Assembly (NCBI GenBank): GCA_964512995.1
Contig: CAZELM010000002.1
Location: 1 to 64,000 of the forward strand
Reading direction: 5' to 3'
DNA from: CAZELM01 sp964512995
GTDB lineage: Bacteria > CSSED10-310
Length of the DNA stretch: 64,000 bases
The notes below the pieces were generated by a model. It was not told the origin of the DNA and did no database searches. It saw only the letters and a program-made list of their open reading frames with translations. The position numbers and the translations under genes were made by a program. The first letter of the stretch is position 1, and the number at the start of each line of letters is the position of its first letter. This document shows, piece by piece, positions 53,895 through 63,699 of this stretch.

Positions 53895-54890
53895 TCAGAT
53901 GAACCGTTCTTTATCTCTATCCCACCATAATGTAAACATAAGACGGTAAATCCGGCTTTCCTCATACCAATCCGCAGCCGGATCGATACGATATCGTTGG
54001 CTGACGCAAGCGAGCGCCCAACGACACATAGCCATCAGGCTGATAAGTTGACAGACAATAAAGGTTTTCCATGCAGGATGGTGTTTTCGAAAAAAATAGA
54101 CCATGCTTCGATATCGTTCAAAAAATGGCCGAAGGGGTGCTTTACGGGACGCCGAAGCGACTTCATGCCGGGATATCACCTGATCCAGATACACCCATTT
54201 CCAACCTGCTTTTCGTGCTCTCAATGCAAAATCGATCTCTTCATAGTAGAGGAAGAAACCATCATCCATCCCTCCAATCTGGTCAAATGCACATCGTTTG
54301 ATCATGACGCATGCGCCAGTTGTATAATCGACATACTGGACGGGAGATGGTTCAGCATACTGCTGAAAAAAGCGTCCCAATATTCGCAGATGACCCTGGA
54401 TAACGACTTCATCCGCTGGCAACAGTCGTTTTAAGCAGAAAAGATGAGCAATAATGAGATGCAGGTCAGGAAAAGTACCTCGGGATGGTTGGAGCCTTCC
54501 ATCCGGATATATCAGACGAGGTGCTGCTGCAACAGCATCATGTTGTGTCTCCAGAAAAAACTTCAGTGCACTTATCCCATCCAGCGTAATCCGTGCATCC
54601 GGGTTTAGAAGCAGTATCAATGGAGCTGTTGTGGCACTAACTCCCTGATTGACCGCGAAAGCAAAACCTTTATTTTCTGGATTCGCGATGAGTCGTATCC
54701 GGTTTTCAAACGAACGAGCCACATTCAGCGTTGAATCTTCCGAATGATTATCAACAACAATAATTTCCAGATTCACCCATGGATTAGTATTAAGCAGTTG
54801 CGACACGCACTCCTGAAGTTCAAACTCAGCATTATATGTTACCAGGATTACCGCGATATCCGCTTGTTGAGATCTTGAGTCTATCATCAT
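53895..54890 (-). CDS. Family 2 glycosyltransferase (rhamnosyltransferase-like)
   Basis: The 331-residue GT-A enzyme has ADIAVILVTYNAEFELQECV, IIVVDNHSEDST, NPENKGFAFAVNQG, the LLLNPDAR metal site and GGMDDGFFLYYEEIDFALRA, the pattern of WcaA/RfbN-type enzymes that often move rhamnose. It has no N-terminal helix and is cytosolic or peripheral. The start at 54890 has gaagagg upstream; a longer open frame exists. It lies about 80 bp after the GT39 gene on the same strand. Confidence 0.88.
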   Translation of the reverse strand: MMIDSRSQQADIAVILVTYNAEFELQECVSQLLNTNPWVNLEIIVVDNHSEDSTLNVARSFENRIRLIANPENKGFAFAVNQGVSATTAPLILLLNPDARITLDGISALKFFLETQHDAVAAAPRLIYPDGRLQPSRGTFPDLHLIIAHLFCLKRLLPADEVVIQGHLRILGRFFQQYAEPSPVQYVDYTTGACVMIKRCAFDQIGGMDDGFFLYYEEIDFALRARKAGWKWVYLDQVISRHEVASASRKAPLRPFFERYRSMVYFFRKHHPAWKTFIVCQLISLMAMCRWALACVSQRYRIDPAADWYEESRIYRLMFTLWWDRDKERFI

Positions 54891-54972
54891 TGCCTCTTCG
54901 TAGTAACACAATTCCTTTCCAAATCTTCTTTCCAATGCATGATCACACCAATAAGAGATGGTAAGGTGTCAC

Positions 54973-56670
54973 TCATCTGGCATCAATTTCATCCAGTTCT
55001 TTCACCTGCCACAGAATCACAGGAGAATTTTTTATCTGGAATGTCGTTATATATGTCGCGTTTTCCATCACTTCCGGAAACCATTGTTTCTGGAGAACCA
55101 GTTCATTGCCCAATGGGTACTCCCATGAAAGGATATGTGTTATATTGTGTTTCTCGAATGGATTCTCATCATTGACAAAGCCTTTCCAGAGCGGAATCGC
55201 CCGATGGGTGGTCTCCAAGCACAATTCCGGAGCCCATTGGCCGGCGATAACGGATCCCGAAGGCAGCAGTGTATTGAGTTCCCGGGAAGCCTGAACGATG
55301 TGATATGTCCGATGGAACTGCCAATTCAGCAATCTCCCGACATCCATTCCCACACAGATGATAGTGATAATGATCCATATGCGATAGGATATCCTGCCCG
55401 GCAGAATGGACACAGCCGCCAGAAAAATACCGATGACGATCACCATGATCGCTCCATCTGTTGAAAATCCTGGCAAGGATGCATATCCCAGCCATTTTCC
55501 TCCAGTAAAAAGTTGATCTAACAGCGGAATTGCATTGGCAATGACTGGAATCATCATCCAACTGCTCGAAATGAAATTCCTGCCTGATGATCCAACCTTC
55601 ATCGGAAACTTTTTATCGAAGGAACGACTGCCTCGGAGAAGATCTGTCATACCGATCCAGCGCCATGATCCGATCAAGATGAGGGGGATGATCAATGGAA
55701 TATAGTATCTCACTGGCCGATAGGTCAGAGGCGACAGGAATAAAAAACCGGATACAAACCATACATAACTGAACAGAACGATTCCTGGGATTTCCTTTGA
55801 TCTTCGGGCAAACGATCGCATGAATGGAATTTCGATCAGCAACAGCCATCCGGTGCAGAGTATTAACGGCATCCGATTGAAATAGATAAAAAAAGGCTGA
55901 AGTATGACGTTCTTGATCATCGAGATCAGTGAATGCTCATGTTGTGAAAGATAAAACTGCTGATATCGGATCAAAATTTCTCGTTCCGGCAGGTAGATCA
56001 CAACAAACCATGGGATAATGACCGACAGGAATCCCAAAACCTGTGTGATGTTCTTTTTATGTGAAAATGAGTTGAAACCATCAAGCCAGTAACTTGCTGC
56101 GAGCAGCGTGAACAATAGGTAAATCTGTGTTCCCTTGGTGATATAAGTCAAGGCGGCAAAAAAACCCGCAGCGCCATACCAGAAATACACCCTCGCAGAA
56201 GCAGCACGACACCAGCAGTAAGCAGTGACAATACTCCCGACTACAGCGGCTGTTTCCAATAAAGCAATCCGTTGATAGGCAACGAATACAGGACATACTG
56301 CACTGAATAAGAAGGCCAGCCATCCCCATTGATAGACTCTTACCAACAAAATAAAAATTATTACTGTGGCGAAAGAGAAACTCAATGCAGAAATGCGGAC
56401 AGCAAGTAATCCCGGCTTTATGGCCTTAAATAAAAAGATGGTCCACGGATGGATCAAGGGAGAGACAAACCGATCGTGCCAGTCATCGGTGCCATAGTCC
56501 CCCCATATGACCCAATTACGGGCATCATGCACCCAAAATCCTTCGTCTGCATAATAGCCACCGCTCCAAGATAGATCCGGAGGTGGGTCGGAGAGTGGAT
56601 TGATCGATCGGAAAAAAATGGCCAATAAAAAAGATATTATCCAGATCCATTTGATAATCTGCGTATTCAT
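54973..56670 (-). CDS. GT39-type integral membrane glycosyltransferase (second copy)
   Basis: The 565-residue protein has about eleven membrane helices and the acidic loop YYADEGFWVHDAR (D42-E43), matching the homologue at 1901-3694. The donor would be a polyprenyl-phosphate sugar; the UbiA-type DPPR-synthase-like enzyme at 58443 could help make a related donor. It and the GT2 gene downstream look like a small operon. The start at 56670 is chosen at the first ATG before the first membrane helix; an upstream in-frame start at 56706 is possible. Confidence 0.8.
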   Translation of the reverse strand: MNTQIIKWIWIISFLLAIFFRSINPLSDPPPDLSWSGGYYADEGFWVHDARNWVIWGDYGTDDWHDRFVSPLIHPWTIFLFKAIKPGLLAVRISALSFSFATVIIFILLVRVYQWGWLAFLFSAVCPVFVAYQRIALLETAAVVGSIVTAYCWCRAASARVYFWYGAAGFFAALTYITKGTQIYLLFTLLAASYWLDGFNSFSHKKNITQVLGFLSVIIPWFVVIYLPEREILIRYQQFYLSQHEHSLISMIKNVILQPFFIYFNRMPLILCTGWLLLIEIPFMRSFARRSKEIPGIVLFSYVWFVSGFLFLSPLTYRPVRYYIPLIIPLILIGSWRWIGMTDLLRGSRSFDKKFPMKVGSSGRNFISSSWMMIPVIANAIPLLDQLFTGGKWLGYASLPGFSTDGAIMVIVIGIFLAAVSILPGRISYRIWIIITIICVGMDVGRLLNWQFHRTYHIVQASRELNTLLPSGSVIAGQWAPELCLETTHRAIPLWKGFVNDENPFEKHNITHILSWEYPLGNELVLQKQWFPEVMENATYITTFQIKNSPVILWQVKELDEIDAR

Positions 56671-56993
56671 CCGGCCATTACTTCTCCCTGCTTCAAACCA
56701 ATACAATGATCGGCTGTCCTAAATTCAGATCAAAGCCGATACTCACTCGATGATTCTATTCATCGATCGTAAGCATTATCGGATGAACCTATTTTCTTTA
56801 CAAGGAAAACACGTTTTAAACTGCCATCATGGATAAATTTCCAGCCATCGCTGCGATTTTCTCCACCACAGGGGCGACTATCTTGACTATTTGTCAGTGA
56901 AACGCTATTGATGTTTTAACAGATGGAGGCCGTCACAGGTTTTATCAGTGTCTGTTCTACACGATGAGCAGGTTTTAAGAAAGGGGATGAAGG
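56671..56993. other. Divergent intergenic region
   Basis: This stretch of about 320 bp separates the GT39 gene (-) from the lipoprotein gene (+). No gene or RNA is recognisable. A weak rightward promoter may exist at 56883-56911 (TTGACT, 17 bp, TATTGA). Nothing else stands out. Confidence 0.4.
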
Positions 56994-58280
56994 ATGTTGA
57001 GATCAATCAGGATTCCAATTGCCGGAGTGTTATTCATCATCGCTCTTGTGCTGGCAGGATGTGAAAATAGTGAAAATTTTCGCAAAGGCTTACAGCTAAA
57101 AAATACTTCTGACTACAAAAACGCCATAACCCAGTTTCAGGATTTTCTCAAAATCTACCCTGACTCGGCTTATAAAACACGAGTCCAAGAAGAGATTGCC
57201 GACTGCTACTTCCTGTGGGCTCAAAATGAAAAGCAGCTAAAACACTGGGATAAGGGCGTGGAGTTACTGCAGATCATTCTCGATACCTATCCGGATACGA
57301 GTGTTGCAGAAAAAATCGAAGAAGTTTTGCCGGAATTCCTGATGGAATGGTCAAGCCAACTTGCTTACGAAGGAAAATTCATTGATTCGCTGGGGGTTTT
57401 GAAACGACTGATTCTTAATTTTCCAGCTTCAAGTCCTGCTCAAGAAGGCCGTGAACTCCGCAAAAAAATAGGCATTATCGCATTCAACTCAGACAATAAC
57501 ATCTATGTGATGAATGCGGATGGTTCAAAACTAAGAAAAATCGCCACATCAGCCATAGCCCCAACCATCTCCCCTGATGGCACAAAAATCGCCTATATAA
57601 AAATACAAAAACCGGGTGATAAAACAGGATTTTTATACTTGTCAAACATTGATGGTCGTAAAGCCAAACAGCTTCTGGATAATCCCGTCGCAGCCGACCC
57701 GAATTTTTCTCCAGACGGGACGAACATTCTGATTACAAAAGGAGATGCGTTTCAAACCGTCGATTTATCAGGCCGAACGATCAATGCGTATTTCGGGATC
57801 AAAGATTTCGACACGATTGGCAGTTTCAGTCCGACAGGAAAGCAGGTTGTCGCATTCCTCAAGAATCCCAAAGATGCCATATCCCGGCTTTGTGTGACAG
57901 AAAATTTCGAGGAATATATCGAACTTCTCAACACCAAAGATGCTGTAATCCGGGATGCAGCATGGTCTCAGGATAACCTTCGAATTGTGTATGTAACACC
58001 GAATGGCTTGCACACTGTTTCACCCGAAGGCGAAAACCAGATGGACTTCATTCTGTCCAATACCATAGATAACATGGATATCCAGTCTGTTGATATTGCT
58101 CCAACAGGATCGAACATCATTTTAATTGGAAAGAAACAAGCTGATCCGAGTTACAAATTATATTATGTTACGCTCAACAAGGATGTATTCCCGCTGGAAT
58201 ATCAGGCTTCAAAAGACGGAGAATTGCCACTTCCGGATGCCGGCAGAGTATCCTGGGGATATGGATACCTCCGATACTGA
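56994..58280 (+). CDS. TPR and TolB-like beta-propeller lipoprotein
   Basis: The 428-residue protein has a lipobox LAGC with the lipidated Cys at 23. TPR-like pairs cover about 25-160 (DYKNAITQFQDFLKIYPDS, WDKGVELLQIILDTYPDT). A propeller of WD40/TolB type covers about 165-420 with repeated NADGSKL, APTISPDGTKIAY, ADPNFSPDGTNILI and GSFSPTGKQVVAF blades. The TPR part resembles BamD-like outer-membrane lipoproteins. A periplasmic scaffold at the outer membrane is likely; no enzyme motif is seen. Confidence 0.85.
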   Translation: MLRSIRIPIAGVLFIIALVLAGCENSENFRKGLQLKNTSDYKNAITQFQDFLKIYPDSAYKTRVQEEIADCYFLWAQNEKQLKHWDKGVELLQIILDTYPDTSVAEKIEEVLPEFLMEWSSQLAYEGKFIDSLGVLKRLILNFPASSPAQEGRELRKKIGIIAFNSDNNIYVMNADGSKLRKIATSAIAPTISPDGTKIAYIKIQKPGDKTGFLYLSNIDGRKAKQLLDNPVAADPNFSPDGTNILITKGDAFQTVDLSGRTINAYFGIKDFDTIGSFSPTGKQVVAFLKNPKDAISRLCVTENFEEYIELLNTKDAVIRDAAWSQDNLRIVYVTPNGLHTVSPEGENQMDFILSNTIDNMDIQSVDIAPTGSNIILIGKKQADPSYKLYYVTLNKDVFPLEYQASKDGELPLPDAGRVSWGYGYLRY

Positions 58281-58347
58281 TCTCTTAATGAATTCCGGGA
58301 TTATCTGAGCGGAAACCGAATACTCGATCGATACATAAAGCAACGAA

Positions 58348-58387
58348 AACATCGCATTTCGGCACTGTGGGAGTGCGATGTTGTTTT
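58348..58387. terminator. Bidirectional rho-independent terminator
   Basis: AACATCGCA (58348-58356) pairs with TGCGATGTT (58374-58382), followed by GTTTT on the plus strand and preceded by GAAAA, which gives a T-tract on the minus strand. It lies between the convergent lipoprotein (+) and UbiA-like (-) genes, so it can end both transcripts. Confidence 0.7.
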
Positions 58388-58442
58388 ATATTGAGATTAT
58401 GAACCAGTCCCGGAGAGGAAACTCCCACTTCCAATCACGGTT

Positions 58443-59318
58443 CTATCTGGCACTATAGAGAATTCCTGTAACCGAAATCACCCAGAGAATAATATCGATG
58501 ACCATTGCTTTATCCTGTATCAGTACCCGATCCGGGCTTCCACCCAAGTTTTGAAGATGTACCAGATACAAATATCTGAAGATGGCAAACAATACAAATG
58601 GAACGGTGAAGATGAGATTTTGAGTATTAAACTTTTCGACGACTTTGTCGGAGATCGTATACAGAGCATATGCCATGAGCGCACTGGAGGTAACGACAGA
58701 AATCATCTGATCAACCAATCCAAGTGAATACTCCTGAAGAACTGCCCGGTGATTGGCTGCCTGATTCTCTATCAATTTTAATTCATGTCGACGTTTGCAG
58801 AGTGCAAGAAACAATGCGAGAAGGAATGTACAGATGAGTAGCCATTCGGATATCCTGACATCAATCACAACTGCACCAGCCACAGCCCGTAATACAAAAC
58901 CGATTGCGATGATCATAACATCTACAATCACAACATGTTTCAGATATAATGAATAAGCGATATTCATCGTTAAATATGTCAACGCAATGATGCCAAATGC
59001 ATTGGAAACCATGAAACTCGCTACCAAAGAAAGGGTTCCGATCAAAATACCAGCCATCTTCGCATGCGTTTTCGGTAGCCGACCCGATGGGATAGGTCGC
59101 AATTTCTTCTCGGGATGAACCAGATCCCGTTCATAATCTAATATATCGTTGAGAATATATACCGTTCCAGAAACCATACAAAACAAAAAAAACGCGACTG
59201 TTGTTTTTAACAGTGGCAGCACCTGGAAGATCTGAAGCGAAAATAAAATGCCTGCAAAAACAACAAAATTTTTCGTCCATTGCCGGGGTCGCATCGTTTC
59301 AAGAAGCGCTTTATACAT
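58443..59318 (-). CDS. UbiA-family prenyltransferase (DPPR synthase-like)
   Basis: The 291-residue protein has eight or nine membrane helices and the motif NDILDYERD (57-65) followed by HPEKKLRPIPSG, which matches decaprenyl-phosphate phosphoribosyltransferases more than ubiquinone enzymes. A second acidic motif is replaced by VDVMIIAIGFVLRAVAGA, also as in the DPPR group. Such enzymes put phosphoribose on polyprenyl phosphate, the first step to lipid-linked arabinose-type donors. It could provide the sugar donor for the GT39-type enzymes, but DprE-like partners are not in the window. Confidence 0.85.
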   Translation of the reverse strand: MYKALLETMRPRQWTKNFVVFAGILFSLQIFQVLPLLKTTVAFFLFCMVSGTVYILNDILDYERDLVHPEKKLRPIPSGRLPKTHAKMAGILIGTLSLVASFMVSNAFGIIALTYLTMNIAYSLYLKHVVIVDVMIIAIGFVLRAVAGAVVIDVRISEWLLICTFLLALFLALCKRRHELKLIENQAANHRAVLQEYSLGLVDQMISVVTSSALMAYALYTISDKVVEKFNTQNLIFTVPFVLFAIFRYLYLVHLQNLGGSPDRVLIQDKAMVIDIILWVISVTGILYSAR

Positions 59319-59486
59319 ATCATTACCTCATGGCCGATTAAGATCCTTCATTTCACACAACCACCCGGGAGTGATCATTCGGATTACAGATTATCGAAAA
59401 TTTTCTTTTGTCACAATCATGTTACCGTGAAGAATTGTAACTCCAGAAACTTTACGGCATAATCTTCGTTTATGGAGGTGCATGAA

Positions 59487-61682
59487 ATGGCTACGCGACC
59501 TGGTTCACGATACATCGATCAAATCACACACGTGATGCTCATTTGCATTGCGATCGGATTTCACATTCCATGTGGGAGATGCGGTGATCCCAACTCACCG
59601 GATCTGTCAATTTCAGTTGTTCCAAATCGAATGTATTTTTCGGGATCGACTCCATTTCAACTGGATGTGTTCATCACCAATACAAGTTCAGCGCACCATC
59701 ATGCGGATCTGTATGTTGCCTTAGAAATACAAGGAGAATATTATTTATACCCCAGTTTCAGAAATGGGTTGGATTATAAAAAAATCAGTATTCCGCCCGG
59801 AACAACAATCCATCAGGAGATTATCCCTGGAATTGATCTTCCTTCAGAACTTCCGTTACTGCGGATACCGGTCTATGCTGTCTGCACAAAACGCGATACA
59901 TTCACACCGGTCTCAAATCTGGATACAATCTCATTATTCTTTCAAACCTTGTGGCCAGAACTTCCATTCCCGGACATTAGAAATACATTTTATTTTATGC
60001 CAGGAGGACGAACGATCGACTGCCGTCAGAATCAGGCTCGATTTGATGAGTTTTCCGAAGCGATATACTCCCATTTCCCACCTCAGGGATTATATATGCG
60101 CCTGGGAGTCAGTGTCACTGATCCGGTCAAATACCCGGAGCATGTATCCTGTGCCACATTTGCTGCCGAAAAAGCAGACCAAGCAAATCTTGCTTTGGGA
60201 CTTCACATTGGCGTCACATCTCATCATCTGTCTGGATTCATGGAAGAATTACGTCTTACTGATCGACGGTTCAATCAATGGGAATCGGATGGTACGATCT
60301 ATAATAACAGCCCCAGTGACCTGACCTGTATCACCCTTTCTCGAATGGCAACCGGACTAATGGATGCCCGGAAGCTTCTGAGCGGAATCTATTCTGAGGG
60401 ATTTCACAATGCGTCTCTGGAATATCCCGGTTGTTTGATTTATGCGAGTGGTCCAATTGAAGTAGAACAACGTCGAGCACTCAATGAGACGCCTCATTAT
60501 GCAGATTATAGTCCATTTGCAATCGCTGAGTTTCGGGACTGGATTTGCCACAAAGGGATCTATGATGATGTACATGGTGAATTTGCCGGCCAGGGAGTAT
60601 TCCTCAGTTTGATTGATAACAATGATTTTTCTGCGGATCTATCTCCAGATGTTCATCAAGGTGACGGACCGAGCTTCAATGAATATTTTGGCACCCATTT
60701 CCGCTCCTGGACTTTGAAATATTGGGATCTGGAACGATTTCCTGATCCAATGCCGCTTATTGCTTCTCCCCTGCCATTGCCGGATGAACCCGGATATTTT
60801 TCCGATGGCTTTGATGCGCCTCGTCTGACCGATGGCAATCTCATTGGAGGGAACGCACGATTTCACGAAATCTGGGATGGTTATTTAAATGAATATGGAT
60901 ATGGATTTCGACAGGCAATGGTTATGAATTATGTGAGTGACAGTGCTCGATGGTTAACAGAAAATGGATTGCCGGTAGAACGAAATTTTACGCATCAAAT
61001 CCCTGCTGATTTCATCGGAAACTGGATCCGTCTGAAAGGTTCCGCTTCTCCGTTCTGGACCGCAATCAATCCTTACAGCAACATGGGCTTCACAACGTAT
61101 TGGGAAACTGCTCTGAATGAACCATTATTTAAGATCGTCTCTGATCTTTCAGGCCGATGGGGTATTTTTGAGTATCATCCGGATCCATTTATGACGCATG
61201 ATAAACTGTTTTTTGCACAAGCACTGGACCTCGTATATCGATATCGGGTTCAAATCATCTGTCCCCTGCATTTATTTTCAACAGCAGAGGGAACATATCC
61301 GCTCATCGGTACGCCGTTTGAAGAAGCTTTAAACGATTTTTTCACTGCATCTTGGCCAGGGACGGACCATCGACGATTTGATCAGCCCTATTTCAATCAG
61401 GCATGGGTCGACTATCTACCTCCACCAGTCCAAGACTTGCAGATGACCAGCACGACACTGACCTGGTCTGAAACCATCTGGCCGCAACGGCGGGATCTCA
61501 CATGGGTGAATTGGGGTGAATTTGACCACTTTGAAATTTTCCAGGGTATGATCGCTGACTTTGTTCCCAATCCCGGGAATCGAATCGGAAAAACCACACA
61601 ATACTCTTTCCCGATCATGCAACCCGGTCATTACAAAGTTCTGGCAGTATCAAAATCTGGATTGACGTCTCCAATTGATTGA
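59487..61682 (+). CDS. Secreted protein with glycoside-hydrolase-like barrel
   Basis: The 731-residue protein has a signal segment (hydrophobic at about 12-30). A beta-sandwich region follows (DLSISVVPNRMYFSGSTPF ... YVALEIQGEYYLYPSF). Residues about 160-600 resemble a TIM-barrel hydrolase: YSPFAIAEFRDWICHKGIYD recalls the FRxWLxxKY block of GH42/GH35-type enzymes. A fibronectin-III-like strand set ends the protein (PPPVQDLQMTSTTLTW ... GHYKVLAVSKSGL). The acid residues cannot be assigned by eye. Start: ATG 8 bp after ggagg. It may act on the surface polysaccharide; the family is unconfirmed. Confidence 0.65.
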   Translation: MATRPGSRYIDQITHVMLICIAIGFHIPCGRCGDPNSPDLSISVVPNRMYFSGSTPFQLDVFITNTSSAHHHADLYVALEIQGEYYLYPSFRNGLDYKKISIPPGTTIHQEIIPGIDLPSELPLLRIPVYAVCTKRDTFTPVSNLDTISLFFQTLWPELPFPDIRNTFYFMPGGRTIDCRQNQARFDEFSEAIYSHFPPQGLYMRLGVSVTDPVKYPEHVSCATFAAEKADQANLALGLHIGVTSHHLSGFMEELRLTDRRFNQWESDGTIYNNSPSDLTCITLSRMATGLMDARKLLSGIYSEGFHNASLEYPGCLIYASGPIEVEQRRALNETPHYADYSPFAIAEFRDWICHKGIYDDVHGEFAGQGVFLSLIDNNDFSADLSPDVHQGDGPSFNEYFGTHFRSWTLKYWDLERFPDPMPLIASPLPLPDEPGYFSDGFDAPRLTDGNLIGGNARFHEIWDGYLNEYGYGFRQAMVMNYVSDSARWLTENGLPVERNFTHQIPADFIGNWIRLKGSASPFWTAINPYSNMGFTTYWETALNEPLFKIVSDLSGRWGIFEYHPDPFMTHDKLFFAQALDLVYRYRVQIICPLHLFSTAEGTYPLIGTPFEEALNDFFTASWPGTDHRRFDQPYFNQAWVDYLPPPVQDLQMTSTTLTWSETIWPQRRDLTWVNWGEFDHFEIFQGMIADFVPNPGNRIGKTTQYSFPIMQPGHYKVLAVSKSGLTSPID

Positions 61683-61693
61683 ATGGGACAGTA

Positions 61694-62389
61694 TCAATGA
61701 TGAGAGAGTTGTGTATTGAAAGCCGGGATATCCGCCAGTGGCTTATTGATACGTCCTTGAGATAGCAGCATCAGGGAATAATCTCCGGATGGCTCTTTGA
61801 TTCTAAGCTCCTCCAGGAGATAATCGCTGTTAAATTTCACTGTAATGCAATCGATTACCTGTGATAGTGACTCTGATTTGGGTGTCAACGTGACAACATG
61901 CATCGGGTTGTTACCAGAGGTTTCTGATAGAATAAAATGTGATGCTATTTTGGTTTGCTGATTATCAAGAATCCATAATAAAAAATTGACCACAGGTTGT
62001 ATATCCGGTTGTCTGGCTAAATCCAATCTATCGATATGATTGGTCTCATGATAGGTGACCGTCAATTCCGCATTTGTGTGCCAGGTTGTTTCCAGTGCAG
62101 GTTGTTCCTCTTTTCGGATTAATTCACCTGGTTTCTTATAGAATAACCATCCCTGACTCCGAAATGGTTCCGCCAAAAACCGAACATGCTTTTCTTCCTG
62201 ATAAAACGCGGAGAACGTCTGGATCTCGCTCATGTGGCTCCAAAAATCTGTCATCTTATCTTCTGTTGATACGATTGACGTCCGGGAAATAATCATCTGT
62301 GGATCATTGGATGACGAATTAGTCTGACTCAATACCGGTATCAATCCACCGGCATAGAATAATACGAGAATGATCAGAAATCGATTCAT
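61694..62389 (-). CDS. LolA-like outer-membrane lipoprotein carrier protein
   Basis: The 231-residue protein has a signal peptide (to about residue 21, PVLSQ) and the LolA/LolB half-barrel layout: IQTFSAFYQEEKHVRFLAEP, SQGWLFYKKPGELI and a final LEELRIKEPSGDYSLMLL pair. Proteins of this group carry lipoproteins or related lipids through the periplasm; it is closer to the LolA-like domain family beside lipid or glycan genes than to classic LolA. The start at 62389 has ggag before it; an upstream GTG at 62425 overlaps the barrel gene's stop (GTGA). Confidence 0.75.
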   Translation of the reverse strand: MNRFLIILVLFYAGGLIPVLSQTNSSSNDPQMIISRTSIVSTEDKMTDFWSHMSEIQTFSAFYQEEKHVRFLAEPFRSQGWLFYKKPGELIRKEEQPALETTWHTNAELTVTYHETNHIDRLDLARQPDIQPVVNFLLWILDNQQTKIASHFILSETSGNNPMHVVTLTPKSESLSQVIDCITVKFNSDYLLEELRIKEPSGDYSLMLLSQGRINKPLADIPAFNTQLSHH

Positions 62390-62421
62390 CAAAACTCCGC
62401 TTGAGGGGACCGAGTAAGTAA

Positions 62422-63018
62422 TCACCAGCGTTCTTTGCTTTTAATCATCCGTAGATGGAAACGTGCACCGACACGCCAATCGTTCCATGTATAGGATTCG
62501 TCATTTCCCTTAAAAGCCACTCGATGACGGTGAAGTGACGTGCTTAACTCAATTCCCTTGAAGATCTGATATCCAATACCTGCTCCATAATTGATTCCCA
62601 GATCTGCGGATTCTGTCGATGTTCCATCCAACCACCATGCTTTGTCGGTTTCCCAGATATAAAGCCCCAAACCACCGGATGCAGATACATTCCATTTTTT
62701 CCAGAATGGGTAAACAATCTGCCCCCCCACTGACACGCTCATGATGGAAAAATCGGCATTCTGTGATGGTCTGGATAAATTGAAATATTCGACACCACCC
62801 AGAACACCCAGATACTGATTATACATATAACTGAACAAGATACCCGTCCCGTATTCCCGGCCATAGCGCTGGCTTAATTCATCCTTTGGATCGATCACAT
62901 TCAATCCAACCTGGACGCTCAGTTGATCGGCTCTGACCATTTCGGGTTTAAAAAAAACAATTAATGACAGTACACCCACAACTAACATTTCCACTCCATG
63001 TAATCGCTTCATCAACAT
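62422..63018 (-). CDS. Outer-membrane beta-barrel protein, unknown
   Basis: The 198-residue protein has a signal peptide (about 1-31, MVRADQ) and eight or so amphipathic strands (LSVQVGLNVID, YLGVLGGVEYFNLS, VSASGGLGLYIWE, LGINYGAGIGYQIF, DWRVGARFHLRM) typical of a small OmpA/OmpW-like barrel. It lacks the usual terminal Phe. An aaggag precedes the ATG at 63018. It is upstream of the LolA-like gene on the same strand and probably co-transcribed. Confidence 0.75.
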   Translation of the reverse strand: MLMKRLHGVEMLVVGVLSLIVFFKPEMVRADQLSVQVGLNVIDPKDELSQRYGREYGTGILFSYMYNQYLGVLGGVEYFNLSRPSQNADFSIMSVSVGGQIVYPFWKKWNVSASGGLGLYIWETDKAWWLDGTSTESADLGINYGAGIGYQIFKGIELSTSLHRHRVAFKGNDESYTWNDWRVGARFHLRMIKSKERW

Positions 63019-63274
63019 GATACTCCTTGCGCCTGATCTGTAAAAACCGCTTCTCCGTTTTTCTATTGTCAAAAAAAATATATTCTCACGTTTTCAGGAA
63101 CCAGATGACTGGCTTCCAACTGTGGATTTCCCTTGGAAAGATCCTATAAGATCAACATACTGAAATTGTTTCGGTTCCAATATATTCTGCTCTACAGTAT
63201 CATTCACTATCCGATAATCCAGTTTACAAAACCATTCCAGAGATAAAATTTCAACCTGTAACAGATAAAAATTG

Positions 63275-63648
63275 GGGAGGAGTTTAACTGTAAGCCGGGT
63301 TCTGTACCTGATGAACAGGTGGTGATCATTCATCTAGGATACCCGTTACCGAGTATCTCCAGCAACCTACCCTGAAGCTTCGAACGGGCCGCCCTCAAAC
63401 GCTTCTCTATTTGGTCTTGCTCCAAATGGGGTTTACCGAGCCGCTCCGGTCACCCGAACCGCTGGTGAGCTTTTACCTCACCGTTTCACCCTTGCCTGAG
63501 CCGCAAATTGGCCATCGGCGGTTTGCTTTCTGTTGCACTTTCCGTGGGGTCACCCCCCCTGGGAATTACCCAGCATTTTGCCCTATGGAGCCCGGACTTT
63601 CCTCCCGTAGCAGACGCTACCGGCAATCACCCGATAAACTCCACCCCA
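63275..63648 (-). ncRNA. rnpB: RNase P RNA, bacterial class A
   Basis: Read on the minus strand, the 5' part has GGAGGAAAGTCCGGGCTCC, the most conserved RNase P block, and the 3' end has CAGAACCCGGCTTA. Between them are GGGTAATTCCCAG-type stems, GGTGAAACGGTGAGGTAAAA and the GGGTAGGTTGCTGG region. The two ends pair (GGGGtGGAGTTTA with TAAACTCCtCCCC) to form P1. A TTTTT lies just after the 3' end. This ribozyme trims the 5' ends of tRNA precursors. Confidence 0.96.
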
Positions 63649-63656
63649 ACAATGTC

Positions 63657-63662
63657 ATTATA
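63657..63662 (-). promoter_or_regulatory. Predicted -10 element of the RNase P RNA gene
   Basis: TATAAT on the minus strand ends eight to nine bases before the inferred RNA 5' end, the expected distance. The -35 region is weak. Confidence 0.55.
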
Positions 63663-63699
63663 ATACATCCCATAAAATCAATCATTACATTTCCATAAA

